A DNA stretch of 64,000 nt from Gonium pectorale (taxonomy: Eukaryota > Chlorophyta > Chlorophyceae > Chlamydomonadales > Volvocaceae), in contig LSYV01000005.1 of assembly GCA_001584585.1 (NCBI GenBank), positions 295,866 through 359,865 of the forward strand, written 5' to 3'. The notes under the pieces are model-generated. The model saw only the letters and a program-made list of their open reading frames with translations, made no database searches and was not told the DNA's origin. Both the position numbers and the translations under genes were made by a program. This document shows, one piece after another, positions 31,098 to 42,169 of this stretch (position 1 is the first letter of the stretch; each line of letters opens with the position of its first letter).

Positions 31098-33292
31098 CTA
31101 CCGATCGAGCTTTATGAGCAAAGCCGCCATATACATGACGTCAAACAGCAGCCAGCCGGCCGCCAGCGGGAGCACGAACTGCAGGCTGGTCGACGTGTCC
31201 CAGCCCCAGAGCAGCTGCGGCACTATGCTGCATACCGCCACCGCCACGCCCAGCCGCGAGAGCGTGGTTGCCGAGTCCTCTGGACTGGCCTCCACCTGGC
31301 GGGGATGAAGGCAGTCCGGGACGGGGGACCAGCGTCAGGACTCGAGAGCCGGCACATGGTGGGTTGGTGGCGGCGTCCACAGTTTCCATAGCACTTCCAA
31401 AGGTTTTGCCCAACATGGAGTGAGCTTCCCAAACCCATGGCTTGTGGCACACGGCAAGGGGCCGCCAAGGGGCAGGCACCGCCTCCATGCTTCACCAGCA
31501 TGCCATCACGACCTACGCATGCAGCGAGAACGGCTGCAGGGCGTCACGCAACTTGCCTTGTACTCAGTCCCCGGAACCACGACTTGCAGCGCCCAGTCGT
31601 ACAGCGGCCACAGCACCGTCTCTACCCGCAGGAAGGGGCGGGAGAGATACCCCGCGGTCAAGCCGCACACGCAGCGGAAAGCTTCGCCTGAAGGTTTGGC
31701 GAGGCAGCAGCGGCAAGCGGGCTGGTTGGAGCGTGCCCCATAACAACTTAACCAAGTCGCTGAAGGCCCCGTGGACGAGCGCCGCGCACGGAATGTGCGG
31801 GTGGCCCTGTCGTGGCACAAGTACGCCCAGCTCCCACAGGCTTGGCAATGCCGCGAGTGACATCCGCCACGAGCTGCGCAAGAGATTTCTTGCCGCGCAG
31901 TGCGACGCGTGCCAGCTCACCGCCGTACGGCCGCCAGCCAACAGACTCAAGGGTTCACGGCGACGCCGACGGCAGCACCAACCCGCTCATGCCCAATCGC
32001 TCCTGGGTTTCTGCCATGGCCTCATGTTACAGGCCTCAGACCCACCCGAGTCGAATCCGCCAAGCAGCTCGGCGCCGTAGAAGAGAACGCCCGCCGACAG
32101 TAGCTGCAGTGTCGTTGCCAGGCGCAGCAGGTCAAGGAAGAAGGTCAGCGGGTCGTCGCTGATGCCGATCGAGCGCAGCATGGGACCCAGCTGCTCGTCA
32201 GCCACCTGCACGTGTGTGGGACGACGATCTTGACAGCGAGACACGCAAGAGCCCGCCCAGCCAACACGCCCGACGCATCATAGCCACAACGGCAGGAGAA
32301 TGACATCGGCAGGGCAATATAGGACGATGGCCGTCAGCGTGCTTGCAGTTGCAAGAATCTGAGTGGGGCTTCGACACCCATTATTACGTGATCCCCGAAC
32401 TCCATGAGGGCAACCAGCAAACGCTGATGTTTACGCATCCCTTGCAACGGTAGGTGGGGTTACAGCTGGCAACGTACCTTGCGCATGAGGTCCTGCTTGT
32501 CCCCTAGCAAGTCGTCGACCTGCAGGGCAAGCAGCCGGGCCGTGTTGCTGTTGGCTAGGAAGGCAAGTAAGCATGGAAGACAAACCATTCAACATACAAG
32601 CCATTCAGCTGCGACATCGCAATCTGCCGGGCCCACGGGCTCCCTCCGGCCGCGGCGCACCTTGATGGAGTCGAGCACCTGCGCCTCCTCGGGTCCCAGC
32701 TCCTTGCGCATGTCGCGCTTCAGGGTCTCCCACATATTTGTGAGCTCAGCAGTCTCTGGGTCGCTGCTAGGCGCTTGCGGCGCGGGGCTGGTGCCCGCAG
32801 CGCTCGGCATCTCGGTGCTGCATTCAGAGGCGGGGCAGCGGCAGCGCAGAAGGCAAACCCAGATGAGGGTGAAGTGAGTGGGCAGAGCCCTCTCTGGCTT
32901 CCGCATCAGATGCAACTTTAAGTGCTTCTTGGCGCTCACGCGCTTGTCCCGCAGCCGCAGAGCACGCCACCAGGCGCCAGCGCAGCTGCGTCGCAGTCCA
33001 CATGCAGGGCATGGGCGGCAACAAAGGTGGCCCAGCGAAGTACGGCCTACCTGCGGGGTGCAGCCTGGGGGGCTTCTGTGCTGGACTCCTTCGTGTCGTT
33101 GCTGGCCTGCAGGCGCACCAATGCCTCTCTAGACCACCGTGTCACATTCCGCTGCTGCCCAAACGGTCTCCGTCCCAGGCCTCCATTCGCCACCGTCGTT
33201 GAACCACCCCTCCGCTGGGCATGGGGCAAGGCGTAGCTTGTCGACGCTCTGCCGCTAGCCTGCAGCGCCGTTCCGCGCACATCGTGCCACAT
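31098..33292 (-). CDS. Unrecognised multi-pass membrane protein with plastid-type leader
   Basis: Six minus-strand exons join without a frame break: 33292-33051, 32817-32661, 32519-32478 (42 bases), 32205-32046, 31687-31557, 31295-31098; 309 residues. Residues 1-~78 are Arg/Ser/Ala-rich with almost no acid until the end (MWHDVRGTALQASGRASTSY), like a chloroplast transit peptide. A soluble helical part follows (MWETLKRDMRKELGPEEAQV, DDLLGDKQDLMRK). Then come about four hydrophobic segments: LTFFLDLLRLATTLQLLSAG, a segment around FLRVETVLWPLYDWALQVVV, and two in the last exon (VAVAVCSIVPQLLWGW; FVLPLAAGWLLFDVMYMAAL). The intron after exon 5 is GC-AG (AAG|GCAAGT). I do not recognise the family; a thylakoid or envelope protein is an inference. 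It shares a 404-base divergent promoter region with the FAM227-type gene. Confidence 0.7.
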
Positions 33293-33696
33293 GTGAACAG
33301 CACGCTCTTGTCAGCGTCGAGTTGGCGACGAAGGATGGCCCGAGACGTTGTGCGTGGTCGTGACTTGTGCCCAGTTCCGTCTGCCTTGTGAAAATTATGA
33401 TTATGATATGTAGGCCTCGTGGACGGCTCACAACCCGTGGACGGCCCCTTCCATCCACGGCAACTGTGGCCAGTTGTACAGCTTTCACAAACAAAAACAT
33501 GCACGAAAGCCTCCTTGCCCATTATGTATACTGTATGCGCGACTTTGGATGAGTTGGCGAGTCGAGCTGTAGTATTGCAAGCGACTTACAATGTCTGCGC
33601 TCTAAACAACAATAAAGTACGTTGTGAATTCTGTAGATAACATTCAGTCTAGCAGTTTCCAACTCGCGTCCAGCTGTGGTATAGTGGAGCTCAGGC
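33293..33696. promoter_or_regulatory. Divergent (bidirectional) promoter region
   Basis: Only 404 bases separate the start codons of the minus-strand membrane-protein gene and the plus-strand FAM227-type gene, so both 5' UTRs and core promoters must fit here. No canonical TATA box is obvious. Confidence 0.5.
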
Positions 33697-36600
33697 ATGG
33701 CGCAACCTGGCGCAACGGGCGAGGGCGAGAGCATATTGCACTTACTCGAGCACTTTAAAGATGACGACGGACGGGTTGCTCTCCTTGTCCGAGAACTTCA
33801 AGAACTATCGGGCCGCGTTCAGGTAGCATGCGCAGCAGTAGCGATGCGCAATACAGTTTCGCTAAGTACTTTGTCTCCTGAGTCAGGCGGCTGAAGTGGC
33901 TACGGTCGACCCGCGCCTGACGGCCGGGAACCGGCGTGGTAAGCTGTGTGGGTGGGGCGCTTGCGGGCACGGGCATGGTGTGGACGGGGTGAAGGGTGCG
34001 GACCCCGCCTTCACGATGTAGAGGAGGGCCTCATAGGGACCTGTGTTCCTGCCCAAGCCACACTGTACTGGATGTGAGTCTGAGCAGTGGCACCGCAGAT
34101 GTCGTGCCCCATGCCCTCCGCATGACAGGCTTGTGGTGCTTGATGCTGCGACGGGATTGCTTGCAGGTTCTGGGCTTGATGGAAGCGGCTCGCCGCACCG
34201 ACGCGGCCACAGCGTCAATGGCATGGATAGGAGCGGCGAGCTGCCCGTGAAGCGGGTGCGGCACCACGGCTCTAGGACCGCCACCTTGCAGGGCGACCAT
34301 GGGGAGTCGGGCCCCGACGGCAACGGCACAATCAGTCGGGGCCAGACGGCGCCAGGTCCGGGGCGTGTAGAAGAGGCGAACCTGCCGGAACCTCCGGAAG
34401 GTAAGGGTGCGGACTTGCCCGGTGTCTCGGGAACGTACCGTACTCGAGAGCTAGAGGTTCTGCTGGCGTCCACGAGCCGGGGAGACATTATCCCGCGAAG
34501 GGCTACTGTAACGCCCTCACCGCCATCTGTCCCGCAGACACGTCCCAGCCGTTGCCGGCACCGCCTGGTGGCCACGAGTGGGAGGCTCTGCAGGCGGCCG
34601 TGAACGACAGCGTGGCCGCATTTGGGGCTGCGGCCGCCAAGATGGGCTGGAAGAAGTGGGCGCTTACGAGGGCACACTCAGGTGGGAAATTTAGCCCGGT
34701 AGAAGCTTGATGCTTGCCTGGTGGCTGGGAGGGCCACGGCAGTATGGCATCAGCTTCGCCTCAACAGTTGGCTGCTTTACCGGGCTGGTTGCACGGTCAA
34801 GCAGCAGGTCTTGCTCGCGATGGTGTCAGCCTCGCTCGCGATTGAGTGTATACGCGTGCGTCCTTTACTATTGCTCGGCGTCCGCTTCCGCTTGTCGGTT
34901 TCATATATGTGTACGGCAATCCCGTACCATGAAATCCATGCTCTAAACCCTTTCTGAAGCTGACTTCGTGCATGTGTCTGCCACCTGCGCCCTGCAGCGC
35001 TACTCGTGAGCCTGTTTTGGTGGGTGGTGGCGGCCGCCTTCCGTGCGGACCACTCGCTCAGCCGCCCCGTCCAGGATTTTGCATTCGGGCACTTCTGCCG
35101 CCATTACGTCACTGTGGTGCTTCGGCTGCGGGGCAAGGCGCGAGACCAGTACCAGCAGGTCAGCGTTCAGCGGGTAGTGCTGAATGGGGCACGGCGCTGC
35201 GTAGCGGCTCAGTGCAATCAATCAGGGCGCCCTGTTTGCATGGGGGACTTGTTTCCGCCACGTGTTCGTACCCCCTCCATTCATGCGTGCCGCAATGACC
35301 AGGATCACGTCCCAATGTGTAGGTGTGGATAGAGATGATGGCAGCTGCAGCGCTGTATCTTCTTGCGGAAGTCTTCCCAAGGTATGAAGCCAACCCACGA
35401 TTGGTACTCAATCACGGCCTGCGGCCGTCATCGTGCTTGCTGTAAGCCTTGTCCTCTTATGCCTTGGACATCCTCATTGCTGCCTAGGTCGCAGCACAAG
35501 TTCGATGACAGTGTCCGCGCGCTCATCACCAAGCAGCTGCGCCTCTGGACCGCTGGCGCGCTGCCGGCGGACATGCACCCGTCGGCCCACGCGGACGCGC
35601 ACGACGCGGCACCCGCAGCCTTCGCGGTGGCGGCAGCGGCCACGGCGGCGCCGCTGCCGGGCGCCCCTCGTTCGCAGCAGCAGGCCAGGTTCGCGCCCGG
35701 AACTGGGCAGGAGCTGCAGGCGTCGGTTCGCACTTTCAGCAACCCGGCGAACTCTGGGATGTCACAGACCATGGGTAAGGTTGCCATTAGGTCTGAGCCG
35801 GGCGGCTTGGCCCGAACTGTTTTGCAGGTTTGGACTGTTTGCGCATGTGATTGTATGGGGCTATTGAGGAGCTTCCGGCGTGTGGGTTTGGGCTTGTGGG
35901 CCCTAGTGCATGTCACTAAAAAGGTCCTTTATCAAACGTCAGAGAAGGCAGTGCCTTGATATGCAGGGCCACGATGCACTGAGGTCGCCTGTTCTTCCTC
36001 TAGGAAGGGCCCCATCGTGCACACTGCGCTGTCGACTACTGTTGCCACTGTTGCTCTTCACATGTTACAGCGGAGCCTTTCCTTTAGATCCCCAGATGTC
36101 CTTGTACCGTACACGTTGCCTGCTGTCGTACCTTGCATGCGCTGACGCAAGATGTGTCCTGCGCGTAGGCCCGCCGTGGCGCAGCCTCAGCAGCACATTC
36201 CGGGAGACCGCCAGCGCCAGCGCAGACGCGGGCCCCGGCGGCCGGCTGGGTGGGCCGCAGGCGTTTGTGTTCACCAAGAACAGCCCCGTGATGGCACAGA
36301 TGCTGACGGGCGCCGGTCCGGTGCCCGCGGGAGCCGACGGCGTCGTGGCGGGGGCGCCGCCCGTAATCAAGGGGCTAATGAAGAACACTGTGGGAGGCAC
36401 GTTGGGTCGCATGCACAGGTGCGAGCGGTAGTGCTCTGGGACTAACGAACTGCTGCGCTAGGGCCCGGGCATTGCGGTGAGGGGCCGGGTATGCTTGCCT
36501 TTTCCGTTGCGATCCTCCTATCTGCTGTTTCTGGGTTGCAATGTGATGTGCCACGATTGAATCGACCAATCGAACCGACTGCGCCTAGGGCCTGACATTC

Positions 36601-38256
36601 TGCGGAGACCGTAAGAGCCCATTTTTGCTGGTGCCGCGTTCCTACCTGGATTACCAAGAAAACAAGTACAGGTTGCAACACAGGGCTCAACCTGCAGCGA
36701 GGGCGAATGACTTTGTGTTGTTCTCGAGCTCCTGGCTTAGTATGCATGCACATACGAAATCCCGCTGACACTGCTTTATTGATTAGCCACTCACCCACCA
36801 TCCCAACTACGAAGTGGCCCTGCCTACACGGGCGCAACCAAAACAACTGATGTACGGGGAGAGCGGGCAGGTAGCGGCGACAAGCGGCTGACTTAACGAC
36901 GGATGGATGCGGCGAAGCGTGCGGGGGGTCAATTGACAGAGCCAAGCGGGGCGCGTCGCACGCACATACGTAACCGCGATATGGTGCTACGGGAAAGAGG
37001 GATGTAAGGTTGGTGATGGAGGGTGAAAGCAGGGGCGCCGAGCGAGGAGTGCAGGGCACAAAAGGGCATGCGGACTGTGAAGACATCGCACCTATCAGGT
37101 TTGTGGCTGTGGACCGGCCAGCCAAAAGTCTATAAATTCCTTTGCTGCTGCTGTGAAGACGTTCCCTGGCCATCCACTCTCCGTACCACGCAGAGCCCTC
37201 GACGAGGACGAGGACTGGAGTTACAGTCGCCTGGCTGCCGCCGCAACAGCCTCAGCGTCGGATGCGGTCAGCGCATACGATTCTAGCAAGCGGGCGGCCG
37301 CGGCGGACGCGGTGGCGCTGCGGCGGGGCCTGGTGGACGCAAGGGGCGCCATCGAGGCGCGGCAGCGCGCCGCCCTGACGGCCGGCAGCGGCCACGTGAA
37401 GCAGATGAGCGACCGGCTGAGCGGCTACATCCAGGTGGGTAGGTGGGGGCTGCAGGATGCACGGCTCGCTGCGTGCGGTTGTTAAACTTTGGTGCAGGAG
37501 CGCAGTGCTGCATGGCTGACCTCCTGGACCTGCATGCTCCGAACGCGCCTGTAACTATTCACTCGCCTGATGGGGGCGTGGCAGCCCGACCGAGTAACGC
37601 TTTGATGTTGTACCCGCTGTGCCCCTCCCCTTCCCCACCCCGCCCCACAAACAGAACGACGTCGACCGGCTACTGGCCGGCCAGCCCGTCAGCAACGGGC
37701 CCGGCCACAGCAGCGCCGAGATGCCCCGCTACCTGCGCCCCACGGGGTCAGCAGAGGCCAGCAGCGTGGTCAAGCCCGCACGGCTCATGGCTCCGCTCTT
37801 TGAGGTGGGTTCGCGATGCACGGAGCCAGGGCTGTGGTGGCTGTACCTGGTGAAGCGGGGCCTGGCATAAGCATGCTGCATAGGCCCCGTACGATGGCAC
37901 GATTTGGTGACGGTTGCGTAGTAATTGTTGACGTCCAGGACGCCAGAATCAAGCCTGTCGAACATACAGTATTTTCATGCCATGACCACATGTTGACACG
38001 GCAACTTTCCGCGCTGCTGCTCTCGGCTCCTCAGGTGCGGCGTGTGGAGGGCAACATTCGCGCCGCGTTGGCGGGCGGGCGCCACAGCAGCACCGACACG
38101 GCTGCCCGCGTGGCAGCGTTGTCTGCTGCACGGGAGGCGGCGGCGGCCGCCGACTGGCGGCCTCTCAGCCAGTACCCTGTCGGCACCAAGGACACGCGGC
38201 GACGCAAGATGGCAGCCACCATCCTCCACGGCCTGGACCTGGACCGTTACTCATAG
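33697..38256 (+). CDS. FAM227-family (FWWh domain) protein, probably ciliary
   Basis: Eleven exons: 33697-33822, 33887-33938, 34167-34400, 34538-34681, 34998-35158, 35323-35381, 35488-35774, 36169-36418, 37194-37434, 37655-37804, 38035-38256; 641 residues, every junction GT-AG and in phase. Residues ~186-280 carry the FWWh-domain pattern: LLVSLFWWVVAAAF, QDFAFGHFCRHYVTV, then MMAAAALYLLAEVFPRS, HKFDDSVRALITKQL and LRLWTAG. That matches FAM227, whose members are found in axonemes (FAM227A is reported in a vertebrate radial spoke). The N-terminus is charged and disordered; the C-terminal third is Ala-rich helix with DRLSGYIQ, NDVDRLLAGQ and VRRVEGNIRAAL. A structural axonemal role is likely by family; no catalytic site is visible. 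Confidence 0.8.
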
Positions 38257-40015
38257 CACTTGCAGCAGGGTGGGCGGACGGGCACAGCGCGCCAGAAGTG
38301 TCCGAAGTTGCAGAGGTGCAAAGCCTGGCTCCACTTGGCAATCAAGTTGGCGGACGGAGAATTTCTGCTTTGCGCATCTCCCGTTGCTCGTGATCTGCAA
38401 GGGGGCCAGAAAAATGAAGTCGTGTATGTGGCTTTGTGCGTTACTAACCATTTTTGATGGCCGGTGGACGGCACTACCCTGGTGTCTCACAAAGGCACCC
38501 AGCGGAGTCTGGTTACAGGTTACAGGTTTCACGTCCGTCAAGGCCGGGGGGTCCATGGACGTCTGGTGGGCTGGAGATTGTGCGGTGGCTTGGCATCCCC
38601 CTCCAGTTTCGGGAGGGAACCAGTAGGCTGGCCTGAATGGGCTGCGAGGATCCAGCTGGTTACGGCGCGGCCCGGGCCCTGGCCACGTGTCATGCCATAT
38701 CGTGTGACCGCCACGTGGCGTGACAGCACAGTAGTTGGCGTGACAAGGACAGCCCGAGGGACCGACGGCAGGGTGCATGTAGCACGTTGGCGCACATAAC
38801 CACACATACATATGAAATTGGGTTGCGGACGGGCGGCTGGGTGATGCGTGGATCATGCCCCGTAACCCGTGTTTTACCGAGACCGGGTGGCTGCTGCGCA
38901 TACTGCGCATGTGTTGTCAATCACCACACTCGCACTCGCTTGGGTATCGTGGCCCCTTGTCGCGCCGGAATGTGTCGACATCGGCATCTCGTCGGCCAAC
39001 GAATCCCAGTCAGAGCCCTTGCTAAATTCTTGTCTCGTGTGCTCGTTACCTTCGCCCGCCTACCAAGCCGCCCTACTGGAAAGGCCGAGTCCGAAGTAGA
39101 GGTGGGCTACGTTTTCCTTTGCAGGCATCCGTTGTTTGTTAACAGCCAGCCGGTTTTATTGGTTCATGTGTGTATGGAAGGACCGCCACTTGAATAGTGT
39201 AGGGACTGTGGACACCCCGGCCGTCCCGGCCGTGGTGTGGCTGCTAGCGACCGTATCAGCGTCGTTTGCGTTTGCTCCGGATCAACAGTTTGGTTGCGCT
39301 CCGTCGCTTGGAACTCAACTCCAAAACCAAGCTAGGTTCTGACGCACCCGCCCTCACCCGCCTGATTTTCCTTCTGTTCTGCTTGCATCATGCCTGAAGT
39401 GGCGAGCGGACACAATTTGCAATTTAGTCTTACGAGCAACAGCAATGTTATTTGCCTTGCTAGTTGCGTTGATCTTCGGGCCAGCCAACCCTGACCCGAT
39501 CCAACACCGTTACCACGACAACCCTCACTCCATGTAATGAAATAGGCGCTCCATTTCAACACCATCACCAATGAAAAAATCGCACGCGGGAAGGCTTTAG
39601 GATACAGTATTGAAAAAAGGTATGCAACACGTGTGCAACAAAGGTATACAAACCAAAACCACGGGATACCATGCGATACGGAAGATTTCACTCCTGATGA
39701 GTGCTAGCATGGACTCAAGGGCACATCAAAGCTGCGTCGCACTCGGATCTATCCGCTACATCAGCAGCCTGCTCCTGCCAACATCTTGCCCTCTCAGGGC
39801 TTGCAGGAGGAGTACAGCGGTAAACTACACATGTTCAGCAAGCCGGATCATGCAACAGGATGCGATGGCCTCAGTTCCGGTGATGAATGTCAAAACCAAT
39901 CCGGCACTCAACCTGCTGTCTGGATTCCAAAGAAAAGCAATTCCACGTAAGGTGCCGGCGATTGTGTGCAACAGCTCCTGTTGGCACCCCTACATGGACT
40001 GTCTAGTTACATCAA
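38257..40015. other. Gene-free stretch between FAM227-type gene and right arm
   Basis: Probably the 3' UTR of the FAM227-type gene followed by spacer. TTACA at 40005-40009 is a minus-strand TGTAA suited to end the right DGAT3-like transcript. No further exon is supported. Confidence 0.4.
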
Positions 40016-40304
40016 TCATGCACACCGTTCGTTGACGCAGCAACGGCACGTAGAGTGCCCCCGGGCTCAGGCCTGCTCGCACTCGGCACAGCACACTGGC
40101 CCTTGCTCAATGCCCCCCGCGGTGAAGTGCTCCTGGAACAGCTCCTGCAGCTGCGCCGGCCGCACTTGCGTGTATGTGGCGCACGCCTGGCCCTGCGGCC
40201 GCACGCGGATGGCCGCTCCCGCCGAGCACTTGCCGACACACTTGCACGGCACCACGTCGATGGCGGGGTTCCCCTCCGACAGCGCGGACACGGCTCGGAG
40301 CACC
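40016..40304. repeat. Probable false duplication at gap (copy of 40325-40613)
   Basis: The 289 bases before the 20-N gap are identical to the 289 after it and encode a second copy of the last exon of the right DGAT3-like gene, stop codon included (40067-40069). An exact local repeat abutting a fixed-size gap points to overlapping contig ends that were not merged. Confidence 0.85.
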
Positions 40305-40324
40305 NNNNNNNNNNNNNNNNNNNN
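40305..40324. other. Assembly gap (20 N)
   Basis: A fixed-size 20-N run flanked by a 289-base exact repeat on both sides. Confidence 0.99.
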
Positions 40325-42169
40325 TCATGCACACCGTTCGTTGACGCAGCAACGGCACGTAGAGTGCCCCCGGGCTCAGGCCTGCTCGCACTCGGCACAG
40401 CACACTGGCCCTTGCTCAATGCCCCCCGCGGTGAAGTGCTCCTGGAACAGCTCCTGCAGCTGCGCCGGCCGCACTTGCGTGTATGTGGCGCACGCCTGGC
40501 CCTGCGGCCGCACGCGGATGGCCGCTCCCGCCGAGCACTTGCCGACACACTTGCACGGCACCACGTCGATGGCGGGGTTCCCCTCCGACAGCGCGGACAC
40601 GGCTCGGAGCACCTCCGTGGCGCCCTTGCGCTGGCACCTGGGCAGCGAGGCGGGAGAGGGCGTCAGGAGCAGGTCGGCCATACAGCGACTCTCCTGAGCA
40701 ACAAAGAGACGCCAGTGTAGAACCTGAGTCCGAACGCCTCCAGTTGTCACCTGTGCCCTTTGGCAGAGCTCGGGCTGCTCCCAGACCTTCGACGCCCCAC
40801 CCGCACCCACCCCATTATGGACACTCACTTGCTTCCTGTGCAGACCATGATGCGCCCTCCAGTGCCCTCGAACTTGGCGGCACGGAACTCGTCCTCGCTC
40901 CACTGCCAGCCCTCGTCGATCTCCGGAACCACGAGCTCCACCTGGCCCGACAACCCCGAGACCACCAGCGTGCTCCCAGGGCCGTGCTGGACGGCCGGCG
41001 AGGCGGCCGGCGCGACGGATGCGGCAGATTCAGGTTGTCGTTGCGCAGCGCCGGCGCCAGCAACACGTGCTTGGCTGCTGCGGTGCATCGCCGCTACACG
41101 TGTTGCAGGGCGCGCGGGGCACTCGTCGTCCGAATCCGAGCTGTCGCTGCTCTCCGCGGCGTACATCAACGAGGCTGCCCGCTGGTCCTCGAGTCGCGAG
41201 GTCAGCGTGCGCAGCTCTGACAGCAGCTCCGACAGAACGGGGGCGTCCACCTCGGCCGCCGTCAGGGCAGACAGCCGCCGCTCCAGGACTTTGCGGTGCG
41301 ACTTGAGCACTTTGGCGAGCTTCTTCCGCTCCTTGCGGAGGGAGGAGCACAGAATGGTGGACGGGCCCGCGGGCGGCCGAGTCAGGAGGCCGCAGGCAGC
41401 CGCGGAAGGCGACTCAGCGCGAGCCACCAGCGGGGAGGCAGGGACTGCGGGCAGGGAGCACGCGGCGGGGAGGGAAACCAGGCGGGTATGGTTGCCGTCG
41501 AGGTATGGTTGCAATGCCATGCGCAGCTAACACACACACACACACATCGCCTGACGCACGTCTAGCGGAATCGGGGCCCCTTACGTCCTGAACGGACGAG
41601 GGGCCCCTGACTCGGCGGGTGACGCATATTTCCGTCACCACAGCAGTTGGTCTTGAATTCGCCCTCTCAACGTGCAACAAATATACAAGCACTGTGCTGA
41701 TGAAGCACACGGTTCGGTCGGCTCACCAGTCGCGCAGGTCCCCGCGCGTCGTCCGCTGGATGGCCTCAGGATGAGCTGTGGGCTCCGCGACGACAGGTCC
41801 ACTGGCGACGCCACGCTCCGCCCAAGGAGCGTGAAGGCCATGATAACGGAGAAAGAAAATAGAGCACTAGCCGGGGGCGGGTCGAAGGTCGCGTAGCTTT
41901 GCGAGGAGGGGAGAAGACGACTGGACAAAGTAAGAGAGTTGCCGAGAGACGACTGGACAATAGCGAGTAGCTGCTTGCTATGTATCACGATTCAGCGGTC
42001 AGTGGAGTTGGGTTCGCGGGCGTCTACGGGGGCGGGGGCGGGGCGCGCTTAGGGCGTGTGATTGGCGTGTGGAGGTTCCGGAGCGGGGCGCGACCAGGCC
42101 CGACGCAGAGCGCACGCCGCGCACTCGCATGCGATGGAGGATGCTGCCGAGCATATAGGTTCATCCTTA
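40325..42169 (-). repeat. Right arm of the large inverted duplication
   Basis: The reverse complement aligns with 27746-29470 through both introns and the upstream region. The outer homology edge is 42169, just inside ATAAGG. The part 40325-40408 has no visible partner because of the left gap. Confidence 0.9.
40376..41841 (-). CDS. DGAT3: DGAT3-like thioredoxin-fold [2Fe-2S] protein, right copy (complete)
   Basis: Three exons on the minus strand, 41841-41727, 41444-40829 and 40637-40376, giving 330 residues. It has the same architecture as the left copy: plastid-type leader, Lys/Arg-rich helix, acidic Ser stretch, and a C-terminal ferredoxin-like domain with VCTGSKC and PCKCVGKC. This copy shows the intact end, ...GGIEQGPVCCAECEQA, with an extra Cys cluster (CC..C) close to the stop. 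It differs from the left copy at about seven visible residues, for example AEVDAPV for AEIDAPV and VELVVPE for VELAVPE, all outside the Cys ligands. That suggests both copies were kept functional, or split recently. Proposed role: soluble [2Fe-2S] diacylglycerol acyltransferase, by family resemblance only. A minus-strand TGTAA lies at 40005-40009. Confidence 0.78.
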
